37,461 nt of DNA from Rhodocyclaceae bacterium. GTDB lineage: Bacteria > Pseudomonadota > Gammaproteobacteria > Burkholderiales > Rhodocyclaceae. The DNA is taken from contig JAGRFZ010000140.1 of assembly GCA_020445785.1 (NCBI GenBank), positions 4,674-42,134 on the forward strand. Reading direction: 5' to 3'. Positions 1-8,356 of this stretch are shown one piece after another; position 1 is the stretch's first letter; each line of letters starts with the position of its first letter. The notes beneath the pieces are model-generated. The model saw only the letters and a list, made by a program, of their open reading frames with translations. It was not told the DNA's origin and ran no database searches. The translations under genes were made by a program, and so were the position numbers.

Positions 1-1
1 A

Positions 2-1192
2 GTCGTGGATCCACACCGTGGCGCCCTCTGCGGCCTCGGCGGCGGTGCGTTCGGCGAACAGGCGGTTGACCTTGAGGTAGACGTCCCAGTCCTCCTCGCG
101 GAAGATCGCGCGCTCCCAGAAGGTGTGCAGGGTCGGCCAGAAGGCTTCTTTCGAAAAGCGCTTGTAGAAGGTGTCGACGTCTTCCTTCGACAGGGCGACC
201 CGCGAACAGACGAGATTCGGATACTGCCGGGGATCGACCCGGGTATGGGTCTCGAAAGCCTGCTGGCGGGCGGGGTCGTGGATCGACCAGGCCACCCAGG
301 CGCCCTTGCGTCCACCCTTGAAGAAGGACAGCAGCGTCGGCAGGATGCCGTTCGGCGAGCTGTGACGGCGCCGGACCAGTTGGCCGTTCTCCCAGGATTC
401 CTCATAGGGCAGCCGGTGATACACCATCACCAGCTCGGACTTGCCGGCCTCCGACACCGGACGGGTGGCCGCATCGACGCCGCCGGGACCGAGAAAGTTG
501 AAATGCACGATGGCGTCGAGAATGCCGCCACAGCCGGTGCGGCGGGCGTGATGGATGCGCGCGCGATCACGTGTGGCCTTGAGCAAGCCGGCTTCGGACT
601 CGCCGACGCACACGCCCTTGAAGCCGGCTTCGAGCATGTCGAGGTCGTTCAGGGTATCGCCGGCAACGAGCACGTCCTCGGGATCGACCTCGAGTTGCCG
701 CACCAGCCGCGCCAACGTCGTGCCCTTGTTGACGCCCGGCGGCAGGATGTCGAGGTAGCGGCCCTGCGAATACAGCACGTCGCAGCCCAGCCCGGCGGTC
801 ACCGCCTCGATCTCGGCGGGCACGTCCTGCGGCGCACACAGGTAGGAGCAGCGGCGCTGCTGGGGCACTTCCTGGCGTTCGAGCAGGGGAAAGACCGCCA
901 TCGCCTCGGCGACCGTGCTTTCGCCAGGCCACAGCACGTCGATCTCCGACTGGATCGGTTGCACCGGGGTCAGCGAGGGGCCCTCGACGACCGTCGCGCC
1001 GACGTCGCAGATGAGATAGTCCGGGGTCGGGAGGGTGGGGTCGGCAAGCAGTGGCATGACCACTTCCAGACCGCGCCCGGTGACGAAAACCAGGCGGATC
1101 TCCGGGTGGTCCGCGATCAGTTGGTAGAGGCGATTGCGTTCCTCCGGATCCCCGGCAAGAAAGGTTCCGTCGAGGTCTGTCGCTAGCAGCAT
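2..1192 (-). CDS. ggpPS: Glucosylglycerol-phosphate phosphatase/synthase fusion (N-terminal part)
   Basis: Reads off the left edge; 397 codons are present. The N-terminal ~230 residues form a HAD phosphatase: DLDGT with D6 and D8, the Thr of FVTGR (T38), a Lys in NKGTTL near 154 and GDTLNDLD near 176. From about residue 245 a GT20 (trehalose-6-phosphate-synthase-like) domain starts with VMVYHRLPYEE, SPNGILPTLLSFF, KGAWVAW and NRLFAERT, ending at VWIHD just before the usual HDY motif. This order (phosphatase, then synthase) and the GT20 wording match the bifunctional GgpPS described in Azotobacter, which makes glucosylglycerol from ADP-glucose and glycerol-3-phosphate; cyanobacteria use separate GgpS and GgpP. 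Start at 1192 has GGAGA 7-8 bases upstream. Likely cotranscribed with the MFS gene 52 bases upstream. An alternative, an OtsA/OtsB-type trehalose fusion, fits the N-terminus of the GT20 domain less well. Confidence 0.88.
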   Translation of the reverse strand, partial: MLLATDLDGTFLAGDPEERNRLYQLIADHPEIRLVFVTGRGLEVVMPLLADPTLPTPDYLICDVGATVVEGPSLTPVQPIQSEIDVLWPGESTVAEAMAVFPLLERQEVPQQRRCSYLCAPQDVPAEIEAVTAGLGCDVLYSQGRYLDILPPGVNKGTTLARLVRQLEVDPEDVLVAGDTLNDLDMLEAGFKGVCVGESEAGLLKATRDRARIHHARRTGCGGILDAIVHFNFLGPGGVDAATRPVSEAGKSELVMVYHRLPYEESWENGQLVRRRHSSPNGILPTLLSFFKGGRKGAWVAWSIHDPARQQAFETHTRVDPRQYPNLVCSRVALSKEDVDTFYKRFSKEAFWPTLHTFWERAIFREEDWDVYLKVNRLFAERTAAEAAEGATVWIHD

Positions 1193-1221
1193 GGCATTTC
1201 TCCGTGGTTCCGATTCTTTGC

Positions 1222-1243
1222 CGCGCGCCGCCAGCGGCGCGCG
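1222..1243 (-). terminator. GC-rich hairpin between MFS gene and ggpPS
   Basis: A perfect 9-bp stem (CGCGCGCCG / CGGCGCGCG) with a 4-base loop lies in the 52-base gap between the MFS stop codon and the ggpPS start. No T-run follows on either strand, so it is not a classical intrinsic terminator. It could be a weak attenuator, an mRNA-stability element that sets the ratio of the two proteins, or a Rho-independent-like pause site. Confidence 0.4.
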
Positions 1244-1244
1244 C

Positions 1245-2663
1245 TCATTCGTTCCGTCTGGTGGCCTCGTCGCCCGCGTGCTCGACTTCGCTCTCGCCGT
1301 CGGCGATCGCTTCGGGCGTCGTCGTGGCCGCCTCGGCGGGGGATTCGTCGCCTGCAGCCGGATCGCCGGACCTCTCCGCCGCTGCCGGGGCCGCGCCGTC
1401 GTCCCCATCCTGGCCCGACGCGACTGGAGGTTCGGTGGGTGGGAAATCCTCCGGTGTCGGCATGATCTCGAGCACCGTCGGCGTCGTCCGCAGCATCGCC
1501 ACGAAGTGGGCCGGCTCGGCAATGTGCTCCGCGCCGCGCCGTGTCGCCAGCCACGCCATGATCGCCAGCAGCAGCTGCGCAAGTACGAAATGAACGCCGA
1601 GCGCCTTGGCGCCGAGTAGGGCCATCAGGCCCCCTGCGAGCACCGGGCCGATGGCGGCGCCGATGCCGTGCAGCAGCAACAGCAGGCTCGAGCCGCCGAC
1701 GATGTCCTCGGCGGCCAGGTGATCCACCAGATGGGCAACGGCCATCGGGTAGATTGCGAAGGCCATGCCGCCATACAGCGCAATTGACGCCACCGACCAC
1801 ATGCCGAGGGTTTCGCCGGCGAGCAGCGGCAGCGCCGAGAGCGCGGCGACGAGCGCACTGATGGCCAGTGCGCTGCGCCGGTCGCGGCTGTCGGAGAACG
1901 CCCCCAGCGGCCATTGCAGCACCGCACCGCCGACGATGCACGCACTCATGAACAGCGCGACGCCATCGCCGTCCAGGCCGATGCGGGCGGCGTATACCGG
2001 CCCCATGCCCCAGAACGCGCCCATCGTCAGGCCGGACAGCAGGCTGCCTGCGGCCGCCACCGGCACTTCCCGCCACAGCCGCTTCAGCGAGAACTGGCTG
2101 GGCTCGGTGGTGGCGGGCTGGGCCAGGCGGGTGGCGGCGACCGGCATCACGGCGAGGCAGATGAACAGTGCGGACACCGCAAACAAGGTGAAACTGGCGG
2201 GTGAATCGAGGCGCAGCAACTGCTGCGCCAGCGCCAGTGCGCCCAGATTCACCACCATGTACAGCGCGAAGATCTTGCCTCGCTGGTCGCGCTCGGCCTG
2301 GCTGTTGAGCCAGCTCTCGATGATCATGTAGAGCGAAACCAGTGCCGTCCCCGCCAGCACCCGGAGGGCGATCCAGGTCGGCGCCGACACCAGCAGGCCG
2401 TGCACGAGCGCGGTCGCCGCGGTGGCCGCGGCGAAGAACGCGAAAGCGCGAACATGACCGACCCGCCGGATCAGCGGAGGTGCCACCGCGGTGCCTACCA
2501 GATAGCCTGCGAAGTAGCCGGATCCGATCAGGCCGAGCACTGGCGCGCTGTAGCCTTCGACACCACCGCGTACAGCCAGCAGCGTGCCGAGCAGACCATT
2601 GCCGAGCAGCAGCAGGGCGACGCCGGCCAGCAATGCGGAAATGGGTACGATATGACTGATCAT
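1245..2663 (-). CDS. MFS transporter with acidic C-terminal tail
   Basis: 472 residues. About twelve hydrophobic segments fill residues 1-405, with the MFS loop-2/3 type segment PPLIRRVGHVRAF after TM2 and SDSRDRRSALAIS after TM6-7, as in the YcaD-like branch of small-solute/drug exporters. The last ~60 residues are a low-complexity tail rich in Glu, Asp, Ala and Pro, presumably cytoplasmic and disordered. The frame is open much further upstream, but ATG 2663 gives the expected N-terminus (ISHIVPISALLAG, start of TM1), so I use it. The gene precedes ggpPS on the same strand; co-transcription with a compatible-solute synthase hints at a solute or osmolyte role, but substrate cannot be read from sequence. 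Confidence 0.85.
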   Translation of the reverse strand: MISHIVPISALLAGVALLLLGNGLLGTLLAVRGGVEGYSAPVLGLIGSGYFAGYLVGTAVAPPLIRRVGHVRAFAFFAAATAATALVHGLLVSAPTWIALRVLAGTALVSLYMIIESWLNSQAERDQRGKIFALYMVVNLGALALAQQLLRLDSPASFTLFAVSALFICLAVMPVAATRLAQPATTEPSQFSLKRLWREVPVAAAGSLLSGLTMGAFWGMGPVYAARIGLDGDGVALFMSACIVGGAVLQWPLGAFSDSRDRRSALAISALVAALSALPLLAGETLGMWSVASIALYGGMAFAIYPMAVAHLVDHLAAEDIVGGSSLLLLLHGIGAAIGPVLAGGLMALLGAKALGVHFVLAQLLLAIMAWLATRRGAEHIAEPAHFVAMLRTTPTVLEIMPTPEDFPPTEPPVASGQDGDDGAAPAAAERSGDPAAGDESPAEAATTTPEAIADGESEVEHAGDEATRRNE

Positions 2664-2793
2664 GGGTGGCCGGCACCTGTCGCCGGCGGTCGCCGCCGGC
2701 TGGTTGGGGCCCGAATGGGCGCGCCCGCGCCCGCCACCGGCCGCGACGCCACCTCGGTCGGCGCGCACGCCGGGCAGCAGAAATGTTTGCACC

Positions 2794-2822
2794 AATATAA
2801 TGCATTCGCTGCTGCGCTGCAA
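2794..2822 (-). promoter_or_regulatory. Sigma-70-type promoter for the MFS-ggpPS unit
   Basis: On the minus strand TTGCAG (2817-2822) and TATATT (2794-2799) are separated by exactly 17 bases. Transcription would start near 2787, leaving a leader of about 125 bases before the MFS start. The surrounding 100 bases are visibly richer in A/T than the neighbouring genes. Position and spacing are good; no experimental support. Confidence 0.5.
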
Positions 2823-2954
2823 AAGCCCGCGCCGCGCCAGCGGTGCTGGGATTCCGGTCGTTGTCTCCGGAATGCTGCAATGCGGCATAATTTCACGCAG
2901 TTGCCCGGGCGGAATTGGATCAATGTTGCCCGCAAGGGTATATTGCATTGCATC

Positions 2955-3182
2955 ATGAGTCTGTCCACTGAACTTCGCGTCATGCTTTCGCGCCTCGACG
3001 AGCTTGCCCGCAGCCACTGCGGCATGCCGGTCGACGTACCGCGTCTGCTGTCGAATGCGGCCTACCGGGAGACCGTCTTCCGGGTCGTGGAGACGGCACG
3101 CCATGGCGAGCTGAAGGGTGTCGCCGTGGCGGTACGGGAAGCGCTGGCGCAGCCGCACCGGCCGAAGGTCTTCGGCCAGTAG
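2955..3182 (+). CDS. Small conserved-looking protein of unknown function (75 aa)
   Basis: 75 residues, beginning MSLSTELRVMLSRLDELARS and ending PHRPKVFGQ. It is mostly helical by composition, with no signal peptide, transmembrane segment or recognisable domain. It lies between the divergent MFS gene and the convergent DUF3683 gene (24-base gap). AAGGG at 2934-2938 is 16 bases from the ATG, longer than ideal. The frame is open upstream to 2400, but that part is antisense to the MFS gene and the protein there is not convincing. Real gene likely but not certain. Confidence 0.55.
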   Translation: MSLSTELRVMLSRLDELARSHCGMPVDVPRLLSNAAYRETVFRVVETARHGELKGVAVAVREALAQPHRPKVFGQ

Positions 3183-3206
3183 CGGCGGCGGTCCGCGCGG
3201 CGGCGG

Positions 3207-6200
3207 CTACAGCAGCACCCGCTCGATTCCTCCGGCGTTGGCGCGCGCGACGTAGTCGGCCATCCAGTTCTCGCCGAGCAGATGCTTGGCCAATTCGACC
3301 ACGATGTAGTCGGCGTCGAGCCCGCCCGCGTCGTCGGCATAGCGCGACAGGCCCTGCAGGCAGCTCGGGCAGGAAGTCAGCACCTTGACCGGCGCGTTGC
3401 CGCCACCGAGCGCGGCCCTCCCCTTTTCCAGTTCCTGCTGCTTGCGGAAGCGCACCTGGGTCGAGATGTCGGGCCGGGTCGCCGCCAGGGTGCCCGACTC
3501 GCCGCAGCAGCGTTCGTTGAGATCGACCCGTGTACCCATCAGCGCGTTGGCGACCCGGGTACCGTCGTGGATCTTCATCGGGGTGTGGCAGGGCTCGTGG
3601 TAGAGGTACTGAACGCCTTCGATGCCGGAGAGCGCCACGCCTTTTTCCATCAGGTACTCGTGGATGTCCATCAGCCGGCAGCCGGGGAAGATCTTCTCGA
3701 ACTGGTATTGCAGCAACTGGTCCATGCAGGTGCCGCAGGACAGCACCACGGTGCGGATGTCGAGGTAGTTCAGGGTGTTGGCAACGCGGTGGAAGAGCAC
3801 TCGGTTGTCGGTGGTGATCTTCTGTCCCTTGTCCTCTTCGCCGGCCGATGTCTGCGGGTAGCCGCAGCACAGGTAGCCCGGTGGCAGCACCGTGGTCGCG
3901 CCGACGTGGTAGAGCATTGCCTGGGTGGCCAGCCCGACCTGGCTGAACAGCCGCTCGGAGCCGCATCCCGGGAAGTAGAACACCGCTTCCGAATCGTCCC
4001 GAGCGACGCGCGGATCGCGGATCACGGGGATCACCTTGTCGTCCTCGATGTCGAGCAGGGCCCGGCTCGTGCGCTTCGGCAGGTTGCCGGGCATCGGCTT
4101 GTTGATGAAGTGGATCACCTGGGCCTTGAGCGGCGCCTTGCCGAGGCTCGCGGGCGGGGCTTCGAGCTGCTCGCGGATCAGGCCGAGGGCCTTGCCGACA
4201 CGGTGGCCCAGGCGCTGGGCCTGGTAGCCCCACTCGAGCATGCCCTTGCGGATCAGCTTGATCGTGGTCGGGTCCTTGGCGGTCAGGAAAGCCATCGCCG
4301 CCACTTTGCCGGGATTGAACGAACGCTTGCCCTCGCGGCGCAGGAGGTTGCGCATCTTGATCGAGACGTCGCCGAAATCGATGTCGACCGGACACGGCTT
4401 CTCGCACTTGTGGCAGACCGTGCAGTGGTCGGCGACATCCTCGAACTCGGCCCAGTGGGCCAGCGAGATCCCGCGCCGCGTCTGTTCCTCGTAGAGAAAC
4501 GCCTCGATCAGCAGCGAGGTCGACAGGATCTTGTTGCGGGGGCTGTAGAGCAGGTTGGCCCGCGGCACGTGGGTCGTGCACACCGGCTTGCACTTGCCGC
4601 AGCGCAGACAGTCCTTGATGTCGCCGGCGATGTCGTCGATCTCGGTCTGTTCCATGATCAGCGACTCGTGGCCCATCAGATTGAAGCTGGGGGTGTAGGC
4701 GCCGTCCAGGTTGGCGCCCGGCATCAGCTTGCCGCGATTGAAGTGGCCGTCCGGATCGACCTTCTGCTTGTAGGCGCGGAAGCCCGACATCTCGTCGTCG
4801 GTCAGGAATTCCAGCTTGGTGATGCCGATGCCGTGCTCGCCGGAGATCACGCCACCGAGTGAGCGCGCCAGCAACATGATGCGCTCGACCGCGCGATTGG
4901 CGGTCTGCAGCATCTCGTAATTGTCCGAGTTCACCGGAATGTTGGTGTGTACGTTGCCGTCGCCGGCATGCATGTGCAGCGCCACGAAGACCCGGCCGCG
5001 CAACACCTGGGCGTGAATCGCCGCGATCGCCTCGCGGGTCGGTCGGAACAGTTCGCCGTCGAAGATCTTCATCAGTCGTGGCTTGAGTTCGTTCTTCCAC
5101 GAAGTGCGCACCGAGTAATCCTGCAGGCGATGGAACAGCACCGGCGCGGCCGCGCGGTTCGACAACTCGCCGGCCTCGATGCCGTATTCGGCAAAGCGCG
5201 GTTCGGCCTCGGCGAGCGGCAGATCGAGGTTGTCGAGCAACCAGGCCCAGCGGCGCCGAACCTGGTGCACGTAGTCGAGGGCCGCCTGGCGACGATCGCC
5301 GATCAGTTCCTCGGGGGCCAGATCGGCGTCCCCGGCGGCCAGCGGCAGCGCCTTCTGCAGACATTCTGCGATGGCGTCGCACAGGGCCAGCTTGTTGCGG
5401 GTGGACAGTTCGATGTTGATTCGCTCGATGCCGTCGCAGTAGTCGCCCATGCGCGGCAGCGGAATCACCACGTCCTCGTTGATCTTGAAGGCGTTGGTAT
5501 GGCGGGAGATCGCGGCGGTACGCGAGCGATCCAGCCAGAAGCGCTTGCGCTGTTCCGGGCTGACCGCGATGAAGCCTTCGGAGCCGCGCGCGTTGGTCAT
5601 GCGGATGACCTCGGATGCGGCGCGCATCACCGCATCGTCGTCGTGGCCGACGATATCGCCGATCAGCACCATCTTCGGCCGGCCGTGGCGCTTGGCCTTG
5701 GTGGTGTAGCCGACCGCTTTGACGTAACGCTCGTCCAGGTGCTCGAGGCCGGCGAGTTGCACCCCGAGGCCGTGGCCGCCACCACCCGGCTTGAAATAGT
5801 CCGTGATTTCGACGATTGCCGGCACCGCCTCGCGCACCTGGCCGAAGAACTCGAGGCACACCGTGCGGGTGGCCGGCGGCATCTGGTGGAGCACCCAGCG
5901 TCCGGCGACGATGATGCCGTCCGTGCCTTCCTTCTGCACCCCAGGCACCCCACCGAGGAACTTGTCGGTGACGTCCTTGCCGAGTCCTTCCTTGCGACAG
6001 GACGCGCCCGGCATCGACAGCACCTCTTCCGAGAGCAGGCGGGTGCCGGCCGCATCGAAGCGCTTGAGGCGGAAATGCACGGTTTCCTGCTCGTGGATCT
6101 TGCCGAAGTTGTGGTCGAGCCGCTCGACTTCGAGCCAGTTGCCGTCCGGCGTGACCATCTTCCACCACGCCAGATTGTCGAGCGCGGTGCCCCACAGCAC

Positions 6201-7091
6201 GGCCTTCTTGCCGCCGGCGTTCATCGCGATGTTGCCGCCGATGCACGAGGCTTCGGCCGAGGTCGGATCCACCGCGAACACGCGGCCGGCCGCCGCGGCG
6301 GCCTCGGCGACACGGGCCGTGACGACGCCGGCGCCGGTGCGGATGGTCGCGTAAGGCCGGCTCATCGGGCCATCGGTGCCCGGCAGTGCGATTTCTTCGA
6401 CCGGACCCATGGCCAGCAGCTTTTCGGTGTTGATCACTACCGAGCGCGGGTCGAGCGGCACCGCACCGCCGGTGTAACCGGTGCCGCCGCCACGCGGGAT
6501 GATGGTTAGGCCCAGTGCGATGCAGTCGCGTACCAGCGGGCCGATCTCCTCTTCGCCGTCCGGATAGAGCACGACGAAGGGATACTCGACGCGCCAGTCG
6601 GTGGCGTCGGTGACGTGCGAGACCCGGGCGTGGCCATCGAAGCAGATGTTGTCCTTGCGGGTGTGGCGCGCCAGCATCTGGCGCGCCTGGCGGCGCAGCG
6701 CCTCGGTCTCTTCGAATTGGCGCTCGAAACGGTCGACGGCCTGTTGGGCTGCGAGTACGAGCTGGACCACCTTGGCACTGCGATCCGGGTCGTCTCCGGC
6801 CGACTCCGCGCGCCGCTTCTCGACTTCCCGCAGGCGGTGGCGCAGTGCGCCGACCAGCGCCGCGCGGCGCTTCTCGTTGGCCAGCAGGTCGTCCTGCAGG
6901 TAGGGATTGCGGATCACGACCCAGATGTCGCCGAGCACCTCGTAGAGCATCCGCGCCGAGCGCCCGGTGACCCGCTCGCTGCGCAGTTCGTCGACGATCC
7001 GCCAGGCGGCGTCGCCGAGCAGGCGGATGACGATCTCGCGGTCCGAGAACGACGTGTAGTTGTAGGGAATTTCGCGCAGGCGTTGGGTCAT
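3207..7091 (-). CDS. FAD-linked oxidase / Fe-S oxidoreductase fusion, DUF3683 type
   Basis: 1294 residues. Domains in order: a DUF3683-like N-terminal region (about 1-150); a PCMH-type FAD-binding domain with [10 protein letters not shown] at 201-210; the FAD-oxidase C-terminal domain with GEHGIGITK near 750; two 4Fe-4S clusters, [11 protein letters not shown] near 830 and [12 protein letters not shown] near 895; and two CCG cysteine-rich modules (GCGSE...CCGYP, then SCGTC...CCGESG, about 1040-1200). This is the layout of membrane-associated D-2-hydroxyacid (lactate/glycolate-like) dehydrogenases that pass electrons to quinone, with both the Dld/GlcD-like and GlpC-like parts in one chain. The substrate is unknown. 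It sits just downstream of ridA and ybaN on the same strand but after a 108-base gap with a TAAAAT -10-like element at 7122-7127, so it may have its own promoter. Confidence 0.9.
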   Translation of the reverse strand: MTQRLREIPYNYTSFSDREIVIRLLGDAAWRIVDELRSERVTGRSARMLYEVLGDIWVVIRNPYLQDDLLANEKRRAALVGALRHRLREVEKRRAESAGDDPDRSAKVVQLVLAAQQAVDRFERQFEETEALRRQARQMLARHTRKDNICFDGHARVSHVTDATDWRVEYPFVVLYPDGEEEIGPLVRDCIALGLTIIPRGGGTGYTGGAVPLDPRSVVINTEKLLAMGPVEEIALPGTDGPMSRPYATIRTGAGVVTARVAEAAAAAGRVFAVDPTSAEASCIGGNIAMNAGGKKAVLWGTALDNLAWWKMVTPDGNWLEVERLDHNFGKIHEQETVHFRLKRFDAAGTRLLSEEVLSMPGASCRKEGLGKDVTDKFLGGVPGVQKEGTDGIIVAGRWVLHQMPPATRTVCLEFFGQVREAVPAIVEITDYFKPGGGGHGLGVQLAGLEHLDERYVKAVGYTTKAKRHGRPKMVLIGDIVGHDDDAVMRAASEVIRMTNARGSEGFIAVSPEQRKRFWLDRSRTAAISRHTNAFKINEDVVIPLPRMGDYCDGIERINIELSTRNKLALCDAIAECLQKALPLAAGDADLAPEELIGDRRQAALDYVHQVRRRWAWLLDNLDLPLAEAEPRFAEYGIEAGELSNRAAAPVLFHRLQDYSVRTSWKNELKPRLMKIFDGELFRPTREAIAAIHAQVLRGRVFVALHMHAGDGNVHTNIPVNSDNYEMLQTANRAVERIMLLARSLGGVISGEHGIGITKLEFLTDDEMSGFRAYKQKVDPDGHFNRGKLMPGANLDGAYTPSFNLMGHESLIMEQTEIDDIAGDIKDCLRCGKCKPVCTTHVPRANLLYSPRNKILSTSLLIEAFLYEEQTRRGISLAHWAEFEDVADHCTVCHKCEKPCPVDIDFGDVSIKMRNLLRREGKRSFNPGKVAAMAFLTAKDPTTIKLIRKGMLEWGYQAQRLGHRVGKALGLIREQLEAPPASLGKAPLKAQVIHFINKPMPGNLPKRTSRALLDIEDDKVIPVIRDPRVARDDSEAVFYFPGCGSERLFSQVGLATQAMLYHVGATTVLPPGYLCCGYPQTSAGEEDKGQKITTDNRVLFHRVANTLNYLDIRTVVLSCGTCMDQLLQYQFEKIFPGCRLMDIHEYLMEKGVALSGIEGVQYLYHEPCHTPMKIHDGTRVANALMGTRVDLNERCCGESGTLAATRPDISTQVRFRKQQELEKGRAALGGGNAPVKVLTSCPSCLQGLSRYADDAGGLDADYIVVELAKHLLGENWMADYVARANAGGIERVLL

Positions 7092-7199
7092 TGACGGGGC
7101 AACCGGTCGACGGAACCCGACATTTTATCGAACTGGACCCCGCATCGCAGCATCGGCGGCCGGCCATGCCCGTGCCCGTGCTCCGCCAGCCGGCGGGCG

Positions 7200-7550
7200 T
7201 CAATCGCAGGCCGCGGTCAACGCGATCTCGACGCGCCAGCCATCCTTGGCCAGCCGTGCGACCTCGACGCAGCAGCGAGATGGTGCGCTGCCTGTCGGCA
7301 GCCATCGGTCCCACTCGCCGTTCATCCGCGCGTAGTCGGCGATGTGGGTGAGGTAGATCGTTGCCATCAGGATGCGGCTGCGGTCCGATCCGCCCTGGGC
7401 CAGCAGCTTGTCGAGGCCGGCCAATACCTCCCGCGTCTGGATGACGATGTCGGCGTGCTCCGTGCTTGGGACCTCGACCGTGTAGAGCACGCCGTTGTGG
7501 GTGACCACGTCGGAATGGCGGTTGGTGGTGCCGTGACGTCGGATGGACAT
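7200..7550 (-). CDS. ridA: RidA-family enamine/imine deaminase
   Basis: 116 residues from ATG 7550, which has GGGAG 7 bases upstream; the longer open frame to 7604 adds an unconserved N-terminus. YjgF/YER057c/UK114 fold: HSDVVTHNGVLYTVEVP, TREVLAGLDKLLAQGGSDRSRIL and the C-terminal CCVEVARL...VEIALTA. The Arg just before CCVEV and the Glu in VEIAL match the two residues that bind the substrate carboxylate and water in E. coli RidA, so deaminase activity is expected. RidA hydrolyses reactive 2-aminoacrylate and 2-aminocrotonate released by PLP enzymes such as threonine deaminase; ilvA and megL lie within 4 kb. Divergence from classical RidA (no IGPYSQ-type N-terminus) suggests a Rid subfamily rather than the archetype. 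Confidence 0.85.
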   Translation of the reverse strand: MSIRRHGTTNRHSDVVTHNGVLYTVEVPSTEHADIVIQTREVLAGLDKLLAQGGSDRSRILMATIYLTHIADYARMNGEWDRWLPTGSAPSRCCVEVARLAKDGWRVEIALTAACD

Positions 7551-7670
7551 GATGTCGCTCCCGGGCCGATGGGAATCCCGCCCGTTCGTGGTTGTTGACA
7601 CCATGCAGCGTACCGAATTTTCGCTGCCGGCCCCGGTCCGGTCGGGCCTGCCCGCGGACGGCCGCGCGAC

Positions 7671-8138
7671 TCAGCCCTCGCCCGCCTCTCCGGCGGCGCG
7701 CGCGCCGCTCGCCGCGCGGGTCGGTAGAGGGGCTTCCCGGCGGGTCGCGATCCACGCACCGAGCAGCGTCAGCAAGGCGAGCAACGACGCCGTCGGCACG
7801 GGCGCGAAGTCGAGCAGCCAGCTGCTCAGCAACGCCGAAAAGAAGAGGCCCAGCAGACACATCTGCTTGCCACGCCGGGAGATCGCCCGGTGATCGAGCC
7901 AGAGTCGCAGGGCCGGGCCGTAGCGCGGGTGATCGAGCAGGCGCTGGCGCCATTCGGGGGCGCCCTTGCCCCAGGCCCAGGCGCCGACGATCAGAAAGAT
8001 CGTGGTGGGCAGCAGCGGGATGAACGCATTGGCGATGCCGACGACGACGCAGACGCTGCCGACGATGCGCCAGGCACGGGCGCGCCAGGAATCCGTGCGG
8101 GCGTCGGCGGTGGTGGTGAGCGCGGTCGGTGTCGTCAT
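7671..8138 (-). CDS. ybaN: YbaN-family inner-membrane protein (DUF454)
   Basis: 155 residues from ATG 8138; the frame is open to 8195, but the residues added there are Pro/Arg-rich and unlike the family. Core: WRIVGSVCVVVGIANAFIPLLPTTIFLIVGAWAWGKG (first membrane hairpin), a soluble basic loop with HPRYGPALRLWLDHRAISRRGK, then two further hydrophobic segments (LLGLFFSALLSSWLL and LLALLTLLGAWIA). The LLPTTPF-like and HP-x-x-GP features are the DUF454 signature. The ~22-residue C-terminal tail is Ala/Gly/Glu rich. Function of the family is unknown. Upstream of ridA by 120 bases on the same strand. Confidence 0.85.
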   Translation of the reverse strand: MTTPTALTTTADARTDSWRARAWRIVGSVCVVVGIANAFIPLLPTTIFLIVGAWAWGKGAPEWRQRLLDHPRYGPALRLWLDHRAISRRGKQMCLLGLFFSALLSSWLLDFAPVPTASLLALLTLLGAWIATRREAPLPTRAASGARAAGEAGEG

Positions 8139-8296
8139 CGGCGTTCGGTGGTTTTCGGGCTCGGGCGGGGATCGGACGCCCGTAGGCCAAAGCATCGGCG
8201 CAATCGCGCCGGTCTTGAGTCGGACCGCCGATGCGTTGCCGGGTTCTCCTGGACCGGCTTCGGCGCAGCGGTTCCCGTCCTCGAAGGTGGGTCGCC

Positions 8297-8326
8297 TTGC
8301 TGCGGCCGCAGCGGCGCTGCTACTGT
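8297..8326 (+). promoter_or_regulatory. Candidate promoter of ilvA
   Basis: TTGCTG (8297-8302) and TACTGT (8321-8326) with an 18-base spacer; start would fall near 8333, about 24 bases before the ilvA ATG. It lies in the 218-base divergent gap between ybaN and ilvA. Moderate match to the sigma-70 consensus only. Confidence 0.35.
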
Positions 8327-8356
8327 CGACGGCTCGATTCCGACAGCGAACAGGCC

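Noticed and set aside
5-1186. 393-codon open frame on the plus strand
   Set aside because: Antisense to ggpPS; translation is low-complexity and matches no family, while the minus strand gives HAD and GT20 motifs.
3282-6509. Two long plus-strand frames (526 and 520 codons)
   Set aside because: Antisense to the FAD/Fe-S gene, no start signals, His/Ala/Val-rich shadows.
2980-8190. 1736-codon open frame on the minus strand
   Set aside because: It is a second frame of the DUF3683-ridA-ybaN region, extremely Arg/Pro-rich, a typical GC-rich shadow.
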